Below are positions 22,500 through 35,043 of a stretch of DNA of 64,000 bases, piece by piece. Each line of letters begins with the position of its first letter. Positions within the stretch are counted from its first letter, which is position 1. This DNA comes from Siphonodentalium dalli (lineage: Eukaryota; Mollusca; Scaphopoda; Gadilida; Siphonodentaliidae), in assembly GCA_032622095.1 (NCBI GenBank), contig CP136066.1, forward strand, positions 106,785,319-106,849,318. The letters are read 5' to 3'. The notes below the pieces were generated by a model. The model was given only the letters and a program-made list of their open reading frames with translations, was not told the DNA's origin and did not search any database. Made by a program: the position numbers and the translations under genes.

Positions 22500-25400
22500 A
22501 AGAATTAATCTTCCCGGAGTAACGACCAATCCCTATATTTGCCTTATGTCAAGTTTAAATTTGTTTCACCTTATTTTGTAATTCATTGGAGCGCTTAATT
22601 GTCCCTTGACCTCTTGTGTAACAGTAACAAGCTATTTGGTTGGCTACGTTCCGTGCTTTCTATTTACGTTTACTTCCGGTTTGTCTCACTGCATTCATTT
22701 GAAATCAATTCGGCGAGTCGTCAACAGCTTTTTCGTATTTTAACACATTGGACTTGGTTTTAACTTAATTTCCAGAGCAGATCTCTGTTTTAATTCTCAA
22801 TATTTTTTATATTATGCCACGCCGATTTCCAGAGCAGATCTCTGTTTGAATTCATTTGTTCATCTTTCGTCATTTAATAGCAACTCACCAATATGTCATT
22901 GGTTGTTCTATTCGTATAACTTGTAATCTACTGGTCACCAGGAGTGATTTCTGATCAAGTCGAAGATGTCACACAGGACTGATCGAGGTGAGATCCAACC
23001 AAAACATTATTCCTTGCTATTGTTTGAATAGTAGATTCACAATCACATGATTGTTTATCGCGCTGAACTTGCCTTACTGCCTCATCGAGTGTCCTACGAG
23101 TGTCCACGGAGTTGACCCATTCAATTATGTTACCGTGAGCGTCATTATTATTCTGCTGCACGTGGAACACGGAACTGTTTATACGCTTAATAGCCTCAGC
23201 CTTTCGACGGACACATATTTTGACTGTTCAGCATGACGTGCTCTAGCTTAGAGTTAGACTTCTGAAGTTATATCACAGTATGTGGGACTGCGATTGTGAA
23301 CAATCATCTGACTCCTGTTGTTTTAAATAATGCAATATTTTACACGTTCAAGAATTTTAAGGTTTTTTGTTTTTAAATATTCAAACAGCACAGTTTGTTA
23401 TACTGTCTTGGCTTGTCTAAAAGACATGCAAATGCGTTGTTTTCAAAACAAATATTTTTATTTTTATTTTTATTCTAACCATATGGTGAGAGAAGTCTGT
23501 CGCACGTGTGTGTCATTTTCTCTATACCTTTTTAATATATGATTGATTCTGCATTACGTAGGTTCATAGCGTTTTATCTAAATTATTGACATCTGAGCAG
23601 TGACATATGGGTTCTCCACCCATACTAGTTAACCTATATTGTGTTTCAAATAATATTGGTGTATATTACTGCACTGCATACCTTCGTAGTAATTATACAG
23701 TATATAATTTCGCAAACTTTTCAACTTTCCATATCATGGTATAATCATAACACATTTACAGTGTTTTAATGGCATTATTATTAGAAGTATTATTAAAGAG
23801 AGGCCAATACACACATGTATTGGGACGATTCCCATTCCTATTAATATCATTAAAAAAAATTAGCATGACTTAGCTCGCATTTTGACAGCTCGTATTTTAA
23901 CACATGGACTTGGTTTTAACTTAATTTCCAGAGCGGATCTCTGTTTTAATTCGTCAACATTGTGATTCAAATAATACTGTTGTATACGCCTGTAATGCAT
24001 ATCTCGTAATAATTATACAGTGTATAATTTCGTATCAATTTTGACGATCGTTTTTCTATTGAGAAATTGTTATTTCTCAATAAGTACTGATATAAGTGTA
24101 TGCAGCATATTTTGTGTAGTCATACTAAACACACATTAGCCTAATTTAACATTGACAGTGTTTTAACACGATAGTATTGAAGGATTAATATTTTGACGTA
24201 TGGGAATCCAAAATATGGATCAACTTTTAATCCAATTGATACCCCAAATGATGCATGTTATATTTTAATTGATAGGCTGCACAATCATATTTTACTGCAT
24301 TTACAACAGTTTCTGTTGCTATTTTAAATGAGAATATGTATACATTATCTTGATATTATATGTGTTATATATTTAGCATCATGTTGCAGCCAATCGATCA
24401 ATATTAGCATTTTATATGTACAATGTCGATCTACATAATAATAATGTCGGTCAGATATTAAGTGTAATATGCAATGCTCAGAAAGGTAAAAAGTTGTTAC
24501 TTGTACACATTAGTACTAACCAGATATATGGTTAACATATACTTTACTAAAATGTTACTCGGAATGTTATTGAAGTTATATTGAGCATTCGTTGGTGTGT
24601 GTGTATCTTTAAACATGGATTCGTTGATGCTAATTCATTTCGAATAATTATAAATTTCCTAGTTATTTTTGAGAATAGAACATAATATACTTTGCTTCTT
24701 TGGCCTTACACTATTAAGTTACATTTTACATGATCATATCTGGTCGCGATTTCGACAATTAATCCTGCACATACATATATCGGTCTATATATATGCAATG
24801 CAGATTTTGCTCATAATGAGTTACTTTTAAAAAATATTATAAGCCACCATTTATACTGGCAGTTTGCATATATTATAAAATATGCTTGCTTCAAACAATT
24901 TGATTTTATATGTCAAAATAAGCTATAATTTTACCCTCTTGTTTAGTACACAATTAATTTGATGTCCTACGGACTATTGACTCCATCCGGGCAGTTTTGA
25001 TGCCTTTTGGCAAAACCGACGACATACTGTGAATTTTTATGCCATCCTGGCAAAATTGATGTCCTATATATTGACTGTTGATTCCTTCTGGGCAATTGAA
25101 TAGATGTTCGCTAGAATTTGACATCCCGAAAATACAATTTGGATGACATCGATCCGGGTATTGTTCAGTATGTGTTATCGGGGATGACTTACCCACATGG
25201 TTGGGTTTGCTTCCCTTGTTTAGTCACCCCGGGCCATATATTCCTTGAGATGAGACTTGGGGTCTATTCTGTGCTGTTCGCACATTTATTTCTGTCACTG
25301 CTAGTCTACTTTCGATCAATGTTGATGACATTTAATCTTAATTGATTCAATCATATTTCGACGTTATTAAACACTTTTAACGCCACTCGGGCAATTTCGA

Positions 25401-27360
25401 CATCGTTCTACAATGTTGATGCCACTCGGACAATTCTGACACCATTCTGTTTGTTTACGCCAATGACGCCATTCAACTAATTTCCGTGTCATTTCGCAAA
25501 AAACTTGACGCTATCTCTATAATGAAATAGTTTTGACAGAAATTATTCGATGTAATCTGTAACTATAATTGAGGCATGCTAATTCGACTCCTTTTATGTA
25601 TGTTTGTATATACATGTGACAAGTTTGATATTCCATTGTCAGGTAGAGTATTGACCGCCTACAGGTATTAACCAAAAAACTCAATGTCTAAAAGTGTTCA
25701 GCTAGTCACGTTTTGAATGGCGTGTCACAGGTTTACATATTTAGCAATATAACATTTGACAACCCTATATATCAAAATAATCCAATTTGATGTTAATTTA
25801 TCTTATAGAAATTTATTCTTAATAACAATTGGACATTTAATGTTAACTATTTCATATATATACGGGCACATGTTATCGGACACAGGTCCAGGTCTAATTC
25901 ACCTCCACAATTCGAAAGTCCTTTGCAAAATACATAATTCAACATTTAACTTGGAGCTTGTGTTACGTTCGTATACGACGTCGCCATGTTGTTGACAATT
26001 TGATTTTCAAGTAACGAGAACATATTCAAAATGTTATTCGAATAGTTTAGTATAGTTATCATAGAAGGCAATTATTACGATAATTATAGTTGTAACAAAT
26101 TGGTACAAGTATTCTCCGTCGGGAATAATTTGTTGAATTTTTAGATCAATCAATTACAGGGATCAAGACTAGCATGCGAGCAGAGTTATATAAATTCACG
26201 TGACTGTAAAATATATAGTATAAACTAGTTGAACATAGATCATTGTGTTGATGACATAATTATGGGGTTCATACATCATGTGTGTATACATTTATATAAT
26301 GGATGTAAAATATGCTGGTTTAAATGTTGGACTTTGTATCTATCGCAATGATATTTCCATTTTACACAAGGTTAGTTATCCAATGAAATTGATTTACCCT
26401 CATTTGTAGAGTTTGCTGCATTTATTATTCCGTATAATACTCATTCAGTTTCTGTTCAGTTATTACCCAGTAGTTCAATTGGGAGCTATTGTAGTTCGTT
26501 ATGACAATACTTGTGTGATCGGGGATGACTTACCCACAGAGGTGGGTTTGCTTCCCTTGTTTAGTCACCCTGGGCCATATATTCCTTGTGATGAGACTTG
26601 GGGGGTCTATTCTGAGCTGTTCACACATTTAATTCTGTCATTTCGAGTCTACAATTATTAGTGTGTAAATATTTGTATATAATAGAGAATTTGGAAATTG
26701 TTAATACATAGCGGAATTTAGCCTACTGTGTTTAAGATATAACTACAATTATTTCATGAGTAACCAAGAAATAAAATGTTAACGTTTGCAACATAAATGT
26801 TTCAAAATTTACATACATGTATATCAATACATATAACACATACATGTATTTGATGTATATGCCTTTGTCACACCGAGTACATATTTACGGCGAAATGGTA
26901 TTATTATTTCTAATACTATCAGAAGAATTTAGTCTATATCTATATTGGTCTTGCTATAATGACTGCATGAGCTTAACCGAGACACACGCATGTTTATAAA
27001 TAACCATGGGGGGTTGTAATTTGAGGTCTGATGGGCATACCCTATGTATACAATTAAAGACTTCTCTTCTCTTATTTTTGGCCGACCTTCGGTTTGGCGT
27101 GTTTAGCCAAAAATTTAATAGATCAGTTGAATGGTATAAATGTACATGTCATACTTTCGAATTTTCTTCTATTGTATTCTCCTATTTTGAATCTTGATAC
27201 TATCTTGAATCTTGATAATTCAATTAACTAAAAAATATAAGAGTATCAATATAATTGAGAATTTGTAAAATGTTATTATAATCATATGTATATAATTATA
27301 TTGGGGAGCTAGTAGTTACGCTCCCCAATATTTACAGGCAAATAAATATATATAAAATCT
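22500..27360. other. AT-rich intergenic block with internal duplications
   Basis: No gene recognised. Direct duplications: about 22717-22795 with 23884-23961 (shared 'acttggttttaacttaattt'); about 23640-23735 with 23968-24045; and about 25173-25315 with 26512-26655 (shared 'atcggggatgacttaccca', 'gggccatatattccttg'). The segment 24960-25500 has loose repeats of 'gatgccattcgggcaattt' type. A hairpin tattggggagc / gctccccaata is at 27299-27330. Overall it looks like a decayed repeat mosaic. Confidence 0.5.
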
Positions 27361-27730
27361 ATTAATTCTACATGTATTAAGAGTTCTCCATTGGGAAGAT
27401 TGAACAAATCTGTCAGTCACCCCCCCCCCCCCCCCCCAACACTGGGGACATCCCTGTGAGAGTTATGACCCTGGCTTCACAACCATTTGACAGTGACCTC
27501 ATTTGAACAAAACTGAACGTGAGTCACCAAGGGAACATCCACACCAAATATGAACCCATTCAGTCTTATGATCTAGAGAAGATGTTCAAAGAATTGTTGA
27601 CAGATGGATGGATGGACAGACAGATGAACAGGAGACAGATGAGAAGTGATGACAAAAGCTTCGTCTCAGGCGAGCTTAAAAATTACATTTCATTGAACAA
27701 ATCTGTAAATCACCCCCCCCCCCCCCCCCA
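27361..27730 (+). repeat. Duplicated segment with two long poly-C runs
   Basis: 'caacactggggacatccctg' follows an 18-C run (27420-27437) and again a 17-C run (27713-27729). Between them is a copy of the 'agttatgaccctggcttcac' repeat with its terminal 'agcttcgtctcaggcgagct'. Similar homopolymers are G12 at 28721-28732 and C12 at 61524-61535. Confidence 0.8.
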
Positions 27731-28011
27731 ACACTGGGGACATCCCTGCAAGAATATGACATTATCTTATTATACCAGTAGCGTACATCATAGATACAGG
27801 TTATGTGGGTGGGGAAGAGCTAATTCTCTTATACCTCTGCCCCTATTTGAACAAACATGAATCCCCATCTCGGATATCTGTCCATCTAATAATTTTAAAC
27901 ATTCACTTTTAAGAGTTGAAGTTAATTGATTTTCCAAAAAGGACTCAATTGGAACAGCTCTAAACATGCCACCAAGGAAAATAATATTGGAACAGCCAAG
28001 CGTGAATTAAG

Positions 28012-28365
28012 TGTGTCTGAGGTCCCAAAAGGGGAATGTAGTGATGCTATTCTGTAAGGTGGGCTAGCATCACCAAATTCACCATCTGGGAACCCAAACT
28101 TACTTAATCATCAACTGCTATGGGAGACCTGGGGACAGACAGAAGTTCTCCAGCTGAAGTTGGTGGCATATGACAGTATGCACACCCATTTCACACCTCA
28201 ATTATGCATTTTAGAATCTCAACAGAAGAAAAAGCTGCTAAAATGTCAATTTGAGACTCACTTCCCAGAAGATGAGGCCTAAGCAGAATGAGGCCCTCAA
28301 AGGGTGTATTTAGCAATGCTAGCCTGCTGTGCAGGGTACAAATGCTAGACACACTTCATTACAGC
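28012..28365. mobile_element. Family C element, diverged
   Basis: Outer arms 'taagtgtgtctg' and 'ctagacacactt'. The interior has 'gctagcatcaccaaattcac' and 'gcctaagcagaatgaggc', as in the 12.7 and 15.5 kb copies. Boundaries are approximate. Confidence 0.6.
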
Positions 28366-28799
28366 TTTGAGAAAAGGAATTTAAATTGATATTAATGACC
28401 AGGATATTGTAAACAATCATGGTGCTAAATTGACAGATTGAGAAAACAAATGCTCAACACTATTAATCTCATTTAAATTATGAATACACTCCCAGGGGAC
28501 TCTGCCTATAGCCACAGAATCTGGCACTGATTTATACACAACATGCCTCTATCATGCAAACATCTTAATTGATGACTGTGTGTGTATTTATATTAACTCT
28601 CTCTCTGTCTGTAGCTAATACAATTGACTTAATCTGCTGGTGGGAGAGATCCTGTGAGTTAGGAGATGAGATAGGGTGGAATGCTGTTGGTTGGGGGTAG
28701 GGTGGGGTTCTGGGTCATGTGGGGGGGGGGGGAGGGTGATATTTTTTTTTTGTATGTTAAATTGATCAAGGAGTTCCTGAATTTTTTATTATTTTTTTT

Positions 28800-29604
28800 G
28801 GAATTATGACCCTGGCTCCACCCCTATTTGACCCAGTGACCCCATTTGAACAAATCTGAACCCCAGTCATTCAATGACCCCCCATACCAAATATAAACTA
28901 AATCGGCAAAATGGTTCTAGACAAGAAGTCGTTATAAGAATTACCAAGGAGGAATATAGTTATGGCCCTGGTTTCGCAACTATTTGACACAGTGACCTCA
29001 TTTGAACAAATCTGAATGACAGTCACCTAGGGAACATCCACACCAAATATGATCAAAATGCAATTTTTTTTATTTTTTTGTTTTTAGAGTTATGTCCCTG
29101 GCTCTACCCCTATTTGACCCAGTGACCCCATTTGAACAAATCTGAACCCCAGTCACCCAAGGTATCTCTGTACCAAATATAAGCTAAATCGGCCCAATAT
29201 TTTTTTAGAAGAAGTCATTGTAAGAATTACTATTGAGTTATGGCCCTGGTTTCTCAACTAATTGACCGGGTGACCTCATTTGAACAAATCTGAACACCAG
29301 TCACCCAAGGACCCTCCATACCAAATATTAGCTAAATCGGCCCAACGGTTCTGAACAAGAAGTCGTAAGAATTACTATGGAGGAATAGAGTTATGGCCCT
29401 GGCTTCGCAACTATTTGACCCAGTGACCTCATTTGAACAAATCTGAATGAGAGTCACCTAGGGAACATCCACACCAAATATGAACCAATTCGGTCTTCCG
29501 GTTTCAGAGATGTTCAAAGAATTGTTGATGGATGGACAGATGGATGACGGACGAGGAGTGATGACTATAGCTCCACCGGAGACTTCGTCTCAGGTGAGCT
29601 AAAA
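28800..29604 (+). repeat. Tandem array (~130-157 bp units) closed by a 3' hairpin
   Basis: Five units around 'agttatggccctgg' at about 28801, 28958, 29088, 29234 and 29388. Each has 'tttgaacaaatctgaa', 'agtcacctagggaac' and 'ccaaatatgaacc'. The right end is 'gtgatgactatagctccacc' followed by a hairpin with arms agctccaccggagac / gtctcaggtgagct. The array-plus-terminal-hairpin layout matches non-autonomous Helitron-like (pearl/HINE) elements of molluscs; assignment is inferred. Confidence 0.78.
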
Positions 29605-29891
29605 AGGCTATATAAACAGCCGATATAAATATAAGAAATTTATGTACATATGTAGTTTGAGTGTGTTTTATTGAGGGCTATGTCGCTGTGGTCGTTGGAG
29701 CCACAGTGCTCTATACCTTTTATTAAAATACACTCCCAACTACATTAATTACTGCAATGAAACATTCCCTACCGCATATATCTCTGGTCTGAATAATTAT
29801 TGTCCCTTCAGTGGATTATCATAAAAAAAATATAATTATTCAAGGGCTACACCAACTTGTGGGCACCTCCAAAGAAAGGGTATTACGTGTA

Positions 29892-30617
29892 CAGTAAAAC
29901 CTCTCCAAACCAGACCCTCTATAAACTGAATCCCTCTCCATACCGATTTGTCTGGTCCCGAATTCACCCAAGCGCATTCCCACTAAAAATTACCTATATA
30001 ATCTGGAAACTCTATTTTGAACATCGGACAACTTTTCTAGTCCATAAGTGAACGAATACATAAATTTTTACCTCCGAAATCCGAAATTGACAACAAGCGA
30101 ACACGCATGTTGTAGATTTGACATAATTAATGGTCTTATTGGCTTTGGTGAAAACCGGAGATCCTTTACAAGTTTAAATCTCTGGGCTACATTAAACTCT
30201 GAGCGGTCGTTTTCGTGATGGCTCATTCATTGTGACAGGTTGATTAAAACTGTATAGGTCACTTTTAGTGAGCTTCGTTAGTGTTTTGTTTGAACAGTGG
30301 TAAATTGGTAATAGTCTTTGTTAGTGTTTTGTTTGAACAGTGGTCACAGTCTTATCTATATACCGGTACATGTATTATGACCTATTAATATACCATGTTT
30401 TAATTCTTATTGTACCGTGTTTTATCTATGTTATTTATATTTTATTTGGTACTTTATTGAATAAAGTTAAATCAATAATGAGTTGGTTGTGCTTCGACAA
30501 CTCTTTGTAATGACTTCAATACATTCCGATCGTAGTGTGATTTTCTATAAACCGAACACCTCTAAACTGAGCAGAAGGGCCGGTCTGAAGGGTTTTCGGT
30601 TTGGAGAGGTTTTACTG
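29892..30617. mobile_element. pogo/Tigger-type element, TA-flanked
   Basis: Ends cagtaaaacctctccaaacc / ggtttggagaggttttactg, with TA at 29890-29891 and 30618-30619. Both features are typical of Tc1/mariner-superfamily pogo elements. Inside, about 40 bp containing 'gttagtgttttgtttgaaca' is duplicated in tandem near 30280-30340. No transposase frame is left. Confidence 0.85.
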
Positions 30618-30624
30618 TACTAGT

Positions 30625-31055
30625 TTAAAGGCCCATTTAATTTTCGAACCCCCCAGATCACATTATATAAAATATATGCCATATTATATACCGTTTGAAA
30701 AAGGAAGCTCCAAAACATTGTATTATCAACTTATCCAGTGTAATAAACTGTGAACATGATTTTGTTGACGTACCGACGCGTTTTCAGTGCTTAAGTTTCT
30801 GCAAAGTCTATTATTTCAATGGAAGGGAATAACTCTATATCTTGGTTTGAATTATGTTGCATTCTGGGAGCGAAATGGAGGAAAATGTTACTAATGATCT
30901 CAGCTATTTTTTATTGCTCTATGAAACACAGATGTTCCAAATTGTGATGAATTATAGTATTCTAATCAGATTTTATGTTGTAGATTGTAATTAAAACCGT
31001 ATATCAAGGCACTATAAAAAAATAATTGGTTACTTGAAAATTAATGGGCCTTTAA
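30625..31055. mobile_element. TTAA-flanked MITE (aggccc ends)
   Basis: TTAA at 30625-30628 and 31052-31055. Ends aggcccatttaattttc / gaaaattaatgggcct. It begins 6 bp after the TA duplication of the pogo element. No ORF. Confidence 0.8.
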
Positions 31056-32046
31056 ACATCACCATACAAAGCCGCCTGACCTGCTTCATATGTAATGGAA
31101 TTTATATACCTGTTGATAGATGCATTAGCTTCCCCTAAGGGCCCTAACCTGCTGCTATTATGTAACTGCTATGAGGCTTTTCGTGACCTGGATGGCTTTA
31201 CGAAGCACTTTGTAAATACTTTCTGGTCTCTTTTGGAATTGATAACTCACTTGCAAAAAGGAAAATAATTTTTGCCTGTTGTGAATTATTTGTATACGCC
31301 GGTTTTTTATAAACGAGAGGCCGATCAGAATCGGCAGATGTTTAACCCATTCCTTGTGATAGTAAATAGCTATGATCAGAATCATAATCAGCGTTCGCGT
31401 CGGTGGCCAAGGTTTTTCGAAAGTGGCCATAAAAAATTTCATTTGGCCAAACGTTTTTTTCACCACAAATGGAGACAGAAATCTAATTCAAAAAGCACTG
31501 AATAGATCGACGAAATATTGCCCGTTTTGGACACGCAGGCTTCATACTTCGGATACATCATACAATGACAACCCAAATTAATTTTTTAAGGGGAGCATTG
31601 ATTGAACGGTGATGGTTGTACAAAGACGATTAATAGTCGTCAAAAACCTTAATCTGTGCACAGCTTATATCATGTTATGTTGATTAGGCGGTCTGTGAGA
31701 TGATATATGTAAATGCATTGTCCTATAATTTGATGTACCAGTGCAATATCCACCCGAGTGCACCAGTCATACTTCCTTTCTGACCGAGTCATCAAGGGAA
31801 GTAAACCCTGTATGGAGTTTGGTACCAGCGATGGCATGTCAGTTACGTAATGTGTCGTAAAATGCCTCCAGTCTTGTAATAACAACCGGGCTTCACACTG
31901 TAAAGGTTATTAATACAACAACAGGTACTCAACACCTAACGATAATAAGCAGCAGAACTGTCGCTTTATTTTCGCGAAAATAGCGATGACATCTAACACA
32001 CCCCATTACTTGATTAGTTGGCAAACATGGTATCAGAGACGCAACA

Positions 32047-32376
32047 TCTCATATATATTTTGAAGACCTCTGTTTGTCTGTCTGTTTGTTTGTCTGTATG
32101 TTTGTTTGTCTGTCATTTATACAAATCTACGATTCTCGACCGATCGGGACGAAACTTGGTACGTGTGTGTAGTTTGACCAGGCGGTCGACGTTGTCGTAT
32201 TGGCGAGCCCGTGTGGCGCCCGCTTCGCGCATGCGCAGACGCGATCTCGGAAACGGGTAGAGCTATCGACTTGAAATTTGGTTTTTGAATAGCCCGGACA
32301 ACGTCGGGCTGGGTAGAGCTATCGACTTGAAATTTGGTTTTTGAATAGCCCGGACAACGTCGGGCTCATCGGCTAG
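32047..32376 (+). mobile_element. Helitron-like unit 1
   Basis: Starts TCTCATATATATTTTGAAGA after an A, and ends with hairpin agcccggacaacgtcgggct, then catcgg and CTAG. TC...hairpin...CTAG is the Helitron boundary signature. The body has 'ctgtctgtttgtttgtctg', 'cgaccgatcgggacgaaact' and 'cgcttcgcgcatgcgcaga', far more GC-rich than its surroundings. Confidence 0.78.
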
Positions 32377-32928
32377 TCTCATATATATTTTGAAGACCTC
32401 TGTTTGTCTGTCTGTCTGTCTGTATGTCATTTATACAAATCTACGATTCTCGACCGATCGGGACGAAACTTGGTATGTGTGTGTAGTTTGACCAGGCGGT
32501 CGTCGTTGTCGTATTGGCGAGCCTGTGCGGCGCCCGCTTCGCGCATGCTCAGACGAGATCTCTGAAACGGGTGGAGCTATCGACTTGAAATTTGCTATGT
32601 GAATGTATCTTGCCCCGGATACGAATTTTATCGGGTCGCCGAGCCCGTGCGACGACAGCTTCGCGCATGCGCAGACGAGATCTCTGAAACGGGTGGAGCT
32701 ATCGACTTGAAATTTGGTATGTGAATGTATCTTGCCCCGGAAACGAATTTTATCGGGTCGCCGAGCCCGTGCGACGCCAGCTTCGCGCAGACCAGATCTC
32801 GGAAACGGGTAGAGCTATCGACTTGAAATTTGGTTTTTGAATAGCCCGGACAACGTCCGGCTGGGTCGAGCTATCGACTTGAAATTTGGTTTTTGAATAG
32901 CCCGGACAACATCGGGCTCATCGGCTAG
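32377..32928 (+). mobile_element. Helitron-like unit 2, head-to-tail with unit 1
   Basis: Begins TCTCATATATATTTTGAAGA directly after the CTAG of unit 1, and ends hairpin + catcggCTAG before T. It is longer than unit 1 because it carries two to three copies of an internal ~125 bp repeat ('atcgacttgaaatttggtat', 'cttgccccggaaacgaattt'). The pair as a whole sits between A (32046) and T (32929), the normal Helitron target. Confidence 0.78.
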
Positions 32929-32999
32929 TAGTTATATATTTTTCAAAAACTCGACTTATGGTTTGGCGAGGGACGGATGGCGGGCAGGCGAGCGGACCT

Positions 33000-33950
33000 A
33001 AAGAATGCCTTATAACTTTGACATTTGTAAACGGATTCAAAAAAAATTTGGTATGGTAGTTGCTCCCAATGACTATTTACTGCCTGTAGAAAATGGGTCA
33101 CGTCCGAACTTTTTTACAAGAGTTATCCATCTTAGATGGTTTTTAGTTAAGTTTTTCACCGATAGCGCGATAACTCACGCAAATATTAACCAAATTCAAC
33201 AATATTTGGTATATGAGACTCTTGCAACAATATCTCGGACGAGTTCGAAAACCAGGTTTGTCCGAATTTTTTTCGCAGAGTTATGGGTCTTAGTTTGTCT
33301 ATTTTTAGCAATGTTATCACCGTTAACGCGATAACTCGATGAGATATTAACCGATTTCAACAATATTTGGTATATGAGTCTCCTGCAACAATATCTCGGA
33401 CGAGTTCGAAAATCAGGTTTGTCCGAATTTTTTTCGCGGAGTTATGGGTCTTAGTTTGTCTATTTTTAGCAATTTTATCACCGTTAGCGCGATAACTCGA
33501 TGAAATATTAACCAATTTCAACAATATTTGGTGTATGAGTCTCCTGCAACAATATCTCGGACGAGTTCGAAACCAGGTTTGTCCGAATTTGATTTTGCAG
33601 AGTTATGGGTCTTAGTTTGTGTATTTTTAGCAATGTTATCACCGTTAACGCGATAACTCAATGAAATATTAACCGATTTAAACAATATTTGGTATATGAG
33701 TCTATTGCAACAATATCTCGGACGAGTTCGAAAACCAGGTTTGTCCGAATTTTTTTTCCGGAGTTATGGCTCTTAATTAGTTAGTGCGATAACTCAATGA
33801 AATATTAACGGATTCGATTGATATTTGGTATATAGGTCTATTGCAATAATATACCACCGTCCTACTTTTTTTCCCGGAGTTGTGCACCTTATTGGCAGAA
33901 GTTTGGTTCGACTGCCAAAAAACTCGACAAAAGCATCTTAGATGCGTACC
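33000..33950 (+). repeat. 161-bp tandem array ending in a hairpin
   Basis: 'aatatttggtatatgagtct' recurs at 33201, 33362, 33523 and 33684, a constant 161-bp period. Units also contain 'tcggacgagttcgaaa' and 'gcagagttatgggtcttagt'. The array ends with hairpin gcatcttagatgc followed by gtaccccttgtt. A terminal hairpin after a tandem core again suggests a HINE/pearl-like element. Confidence 0.85.
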
Positions 33951-34129
33951 CCTTGTTAAAATATAATTCAGTCATCAATTGTGAGCCCAGAAAATGAGGA
34001 TTTAATTTTTTTTTTATTTGGCTAAAACACATTTGGCCAATTTTTTTTTTATTTTGCCACTAATAAATTTCATTTGGCCACTTTTTCGGCCAGAAGATTT
34101 TACGGTCCAGCGCAAACACTGATCATAAT

Positions 34130-35010
34130 CTAGAGTTTTTATGTTGAATTATAGAGCATCTGTTATGTACTAAAGTAGTATAAATAAATTTACATAATAA
34201 CACAGATTCTCAAATTATTGGAGTTTATGGATCCCAGTGCCAATATTTCACTAGTAGTGTCAATTAGACATTGGTAGGCATATAATAACATTGGAATACT
34301 CCAGGATACCTAACCTGAGATAAATGAACACAGTCTATACCCTGGTGGTCAATATACAAGCAGCTCTCAAGAAAATACTTTGGACTATACAAAAATGTTA
34401 TCCATATAATGATTATACAGCCATAATATGATGAGGATGCTGACCCCTAATTTGAAACAGATTACCACAGATCGTATAAAAGACAGCAAGTAGCCACAGA
34501 GGAGTGTCGTTAAAATGAGTAAAAATATTAATTGAAAAATATATAAATTTAAACCAAGCCCGCCAATTTAAACAAAAAAAGTTGAAAATTCCGAACACAT
34601 TGATCTTCCAATTTCAAAGGGCGCCACTTTAAATAACTATAATAAGATATTCTAATGTTGCAACGGAAATCACAGAATCAAATACCTGTCACTTCTAACA
34701 GCCATAATTCAAACGCCTGAACCGATTCTTAAAATTCGAATGCCAACCATTCCAGTAAAAGCAAAAATTTCCCATTTTGGTACACAATTCTAGGATTAAC
34801 TGTTTTAAAACTTTGAAAACAGATGCTGAACAAAAGATTAAACTGTAGAGATGGTTTTTAAGTGGCGCACTGTGCTTTGTGAAATGGGAATAGCAATGTG
34901 TTGGGATTTTTCGACTGCCACATTCTTCCAGTCGAGTTAGTGCCTAGCTACTTGCTCATCAAGTTGATTCTCTAAAGTAAGCACACATTATGTCTTTAAA
35001 GTTTATCTAT
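34130..35010. other. Intergenic sequence, nothing recognised
   Basis: AT-rich, with only small frames lacking similarity I can name. It follows the 3' end of MRPL49 on the opposite strand. Confidence 0.5.
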
Positions 35011-35016
35011 TTTATT
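35011..35016 (-). promoter_or_regulatory. MRPL49 poly(A) signal
   Basis: AATAAA on the minus strand (tttatt on +) lies 28 bp after the MRPL49 stop codon, a plausible position for a short 3' UTR. Confidence 0.65.
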
Positions 35017-35043
35017 TACAAATAATTATTATACAAAAACATG

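Larger units (their letters stand above)
31389..34121. mobile_element. 2.7 kb hAT-like composite with nested elements
   Basis: Left end 'cagcgttcgcgtcggtggcc', right end 'ggtccagcgcaaacactg', with an exact 8-bp duplication atcataat at 31381-31388 and 34122-34129. Subterminal 'catttggcca' repeats are near both ends. The interior holds two Helitron-like units (32047-32928) and a 161-bp tandem array (about 33000-33950), with no intact transposase. So it served as a landing site for later insertions. Confidence 0.82.

Noticed and set aside
22955-23236. New gene starting near 22966 (atgtcacacagg, then a possible gtgaga donor)
   Set aside because: Only seven codons before the possible donor, and no downstream exon can be linked.
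25173-26655. Paired LTRs of a retrotransposon
   Set aside because: No TG...CA borders, target duplication, primer site or reverse transcriptase/gag-like frame between the copies.
26512-26655. Hammerhead ribozyme
   Set aside because: A gtgatgagac string resembles part of the core, but the CTGATGA and GAAA elements are not both present.
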